A DNA stretch of 64,000 bases from Bacteroides stercorirosoris (GTDB lineage Bacteria > Bacteroidota > Bacteroidia > Bacteroidales > Bacteroidaceae): assembly GCF_900142015.1 (NCBI RefSeq), contig NZ_FQZN01000009.1, positions 62,001 through 126,000 of the forward strand, in the 5' to 3' direction. Of this stretch, positions 62,564 through 64,000 are shown piece by piece; the first letter of the stretch is position 1, and each line of letters begins with the position of its first letter. The notes under the pieces are model-generated. The model searched no databases. It saw only the letters and a list, made by a program, of their open reading frames with translations, and was not told the origin of the DNA. The translations under genes were made by a program, and so were the position numbers.

Positions 62564-64000
62564 TTATTCCGCCGGATTAACCGGTTCGTTCGTGGAGGGC
62601 GTCTCGTCCAGTCCGAATACGGGATCCAGCTCCACTTCCCAATAAGGTTCCACATCCACTTCCCAGCCAAACGTGTAATCTTTGAAAACGATATTCACCT
62701 TCACGTGCGTGTTGCGAAAAAGGGAGGCAAGATGCTCCAGGCGGGCGGTATATTCTCTTTCCACCTTTCTCCACGTGGTGCCGTCTTCCGGCCATTCATC
62801 CCAGAAATTCTCTTCGGTATATACGGTCAGTTCATATTCCTGCAATTTCAAACCGGAGCCGACCGCACCGCTTCCCGCCGCGCCGCCCTCTTCGGTGCCG
62901 GTAGTTTTCAGCGTTCGGCTTTCGGGCAGATAAGCGGATTCCGACAGAACAGGTTTAGGTCCGGCATCCGATAGGGCACGAAGTATCACCGATTTTTTAA
63001 AATCTACCCTGACACGGGAGCTTTCTCCGGATCCTCCTTCCGAAGCGTCCGGTATATCATAGTCGGTCAGCCATTGATATTGGTCTATATTGTCGCCTTT
63101 TCCGGTTTTCTTCGCTTCCGCTGCCATCCAGCTTATCCAGTCCCATTCCGTCACCTTATGGCCCGCCGGTGCATCGGTTTCAGGCAAAGATATGACGCCA
63201 TTACGTTCCGAATTCACTACCCAATACCTGCCGTCCTTATTCTTGTTTACATGCGGCATCAGGTACATCCGGTCACCAACGGCTTTGGTGAGGGAAAATC
63301 CGGTCACCGTGATCTCTCGCCTTGAAGAACGGTTGGTGAATTCGAAAGAAAACTTAGTGGCTGCGCGTATCACATAAAGAGAAGTCGGAAGAGAAAATTC
63401 ATCCTTCCCGATGTCCTTTCTATCGGGTATCTCAATCTCGTACATGGCCGTCATGGGAATGCCCGAGACGGGATCGTATCGGTAGACATCGCCTACGCTG
63501 AACACAAAGTCATCTATCGGGGCTTTACCGGTTTCCTTGGCGGAAGTGCCAGAAGAAGTTTCCGGAATAAAAGAACTGTTGCTAAAGTTGATTTTTTCTC
63601 CCCGGCTGTCCTTCAGCTCGGCGCAATTTGCCAACAAGTAGATTCTTTTCCGGCAACCGGCCCGCACTTTGAAAGTATATTCGTCAGTCAACGGCAACCC
63701 GATGCTGGAAGCACCTTTTACCAAGCGGCTGTGCTCCACCACCCATCTCTTGCCTGCATCGTTGGTATTGCCGGCTTCCCCTTCCGAGGCATCTCCTCCT
63801 TCCGGAGTGTTTTCCTCTTCCGGGACATCATTTTCCGAGACAATCACCACAAGCAGTTGGTTGATACGGGCATCATCGGGTATTTCGTCCGCACGGGTAG
63901 AAACCCCTGCCACGGCAGTGTGGAAAGTGAGGTATATGCTGTTCTCTTCCTCCTCTTCATGGGGCAGGTCGAAAGATTCGTTGGCGCACGAAGCGAACCC
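62564..64000 (-). CDS. FimA/Mfa1-like fimbrial subunit lipoprotein (partial, N-terminus off the edge)
   Basis: The frame stays open to the last base. Upstream of a misleading GTG at 63913 it reads G-F-A-S-C-A-N-E-S-F-D-L-P-H in the same frame, giving a lipobox FASC and showing that the true start is beyond 64000. The visible chain is 478 residues. It has an acidic low-complexity spacer (EEENTPEGGDASEGEAGN) and FimA-like segments such as RINQLLVVIV and RIYLLANCAELKDSRG. It also has the AATKFSFEFTNRS block typical of fimbrillin-like proteins. It is probably a cell-surface pilus subunit or anchor. A DUF4906-like gene follows after 63 bp. Confidence 0.8.
   Translation of the reverse strand, partial: GFASCANESFDLPHEEEEENSIYLTFHTAVAGVSTRADEIPDDARINQLLVVIVSENDVPEEENTPEGGDASEGEAGNTNDAGKRWVVEHSRLVKGASSIGLPLTDEYTFKVRAGCRKRIYLLANCAELKDSRGEKINFSNSSFIPETSSGTSAKETGKAPIDDFVFSVGDVYRYDPVSGIPMTAMYEIEIPDRKDIGKDEFSLPTSLYVIRAATKFSFEFTNRSSRREITVTGFSLTKAVGDRMYLMPHVNKNKDGRYWVVNSERNGVISLPETDAPAGHKVTEWDWISWMAAEAKKTGKGDNIDQYQWLTDYDIPDASEGGSGESSRVRVDFKKSVILRALSDAGPKPVLSESAYLPESRTLKTTGTEEGGAAGSGAVGSGLKLQEYELTVYTEENFWDEWPEDGTTWRKVEREYTARLEHLASLFRNTHVKVNIVFKDYTFGWEVDVEPYWEVELDPVFGLDETPSTNEPVNPAE

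Overview
The window looks like chromosomal DNA of a gut Bacteroides (inferred). Supporting signs are two SusC/SusD polysaccharide utilization loci (PULs), many lipoproteins with a Cys lipobox, -7 elements of the TAnnTTTG type instead of Escherichia-type -10 boxes, a hybrid two-component regulator, and a FimA/Mfa-type fimbrial locus at the right edge. I saw no tRNA, rRNA, CRISPR array or intact insertion sequence.

Region 1 (1-16.3 kb, + strand) is a PUL that I assign to beta-1,2-glucan. It holds the last codons of a GH3-like gene at the left edge, a GH144-type endo-glucanase, SusC, SusD, a GH3 beta-glucosidase, an exo/endonuclease/phosphatase-fold lipoprotein, a second GH144-type enzyme and a SusR-like propeller/LuxR regulator. 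A separately promoted metallophosphoesterase with a PQQ-type propeller follows. The GH3-GH144 pair occurs twice. The expected route is outer-membrane capture by SusC/D, endo-cleavage by GH144, then release of glucose from sophoro-oligosaccharides by GH3.

Region 2 (16.4-23.7 kb, - strand) is a tight five-gene cell-envelope operon: a large surface lipoprotein, a TlpA-like thioredoxin, a beta-barrel protein, an Omp28-like lipoprotein with a CxxC motif, and a BACON-metzincin lipoprotein. Region 3 (23.7-29.4 kb) is AT-rich. It contains 1.3 kb without a convincing gene, a MACPF (perforin-fold) lipoprotein resembling Bacteroidales antimicrobial BSAP toxins, and a TonB-receptor-like barrel. Region 4 (29.5-36.2 kb) holds housekeeping genes: MgtC/DUF4010, CYTH, a 45-residue membrane protein, prfB without a frameshift, and a double M16 peptidase.

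Region 5 (36.3-55.5 kb) is a second PUL with GH28, GH95, GH3, SusD, SusC, a hybrid two-component regulator and GH43. It probably acts on a xylose- and fucose/galactose-decorated pectic galacturonan. Region 6 (55.6-64 kb) has an acyl-CoA synthetase, a small barrel protein, a DUF5106-like thioredoxin-fold protein and the start of a fimbrial locus, whose FimA-like gene runs off the right edge.

The most unusual pattern is non-coding. Five short arrays in four intergenic gaps (11.3, 30.8, 31.7 and two at 40.5 kb) have unrelated sequences but all repeat with a period of exactly 22 bp. Several are flanked or accompanied by perfect 11-12 bp inverted repeats. I know of no named element matching this.
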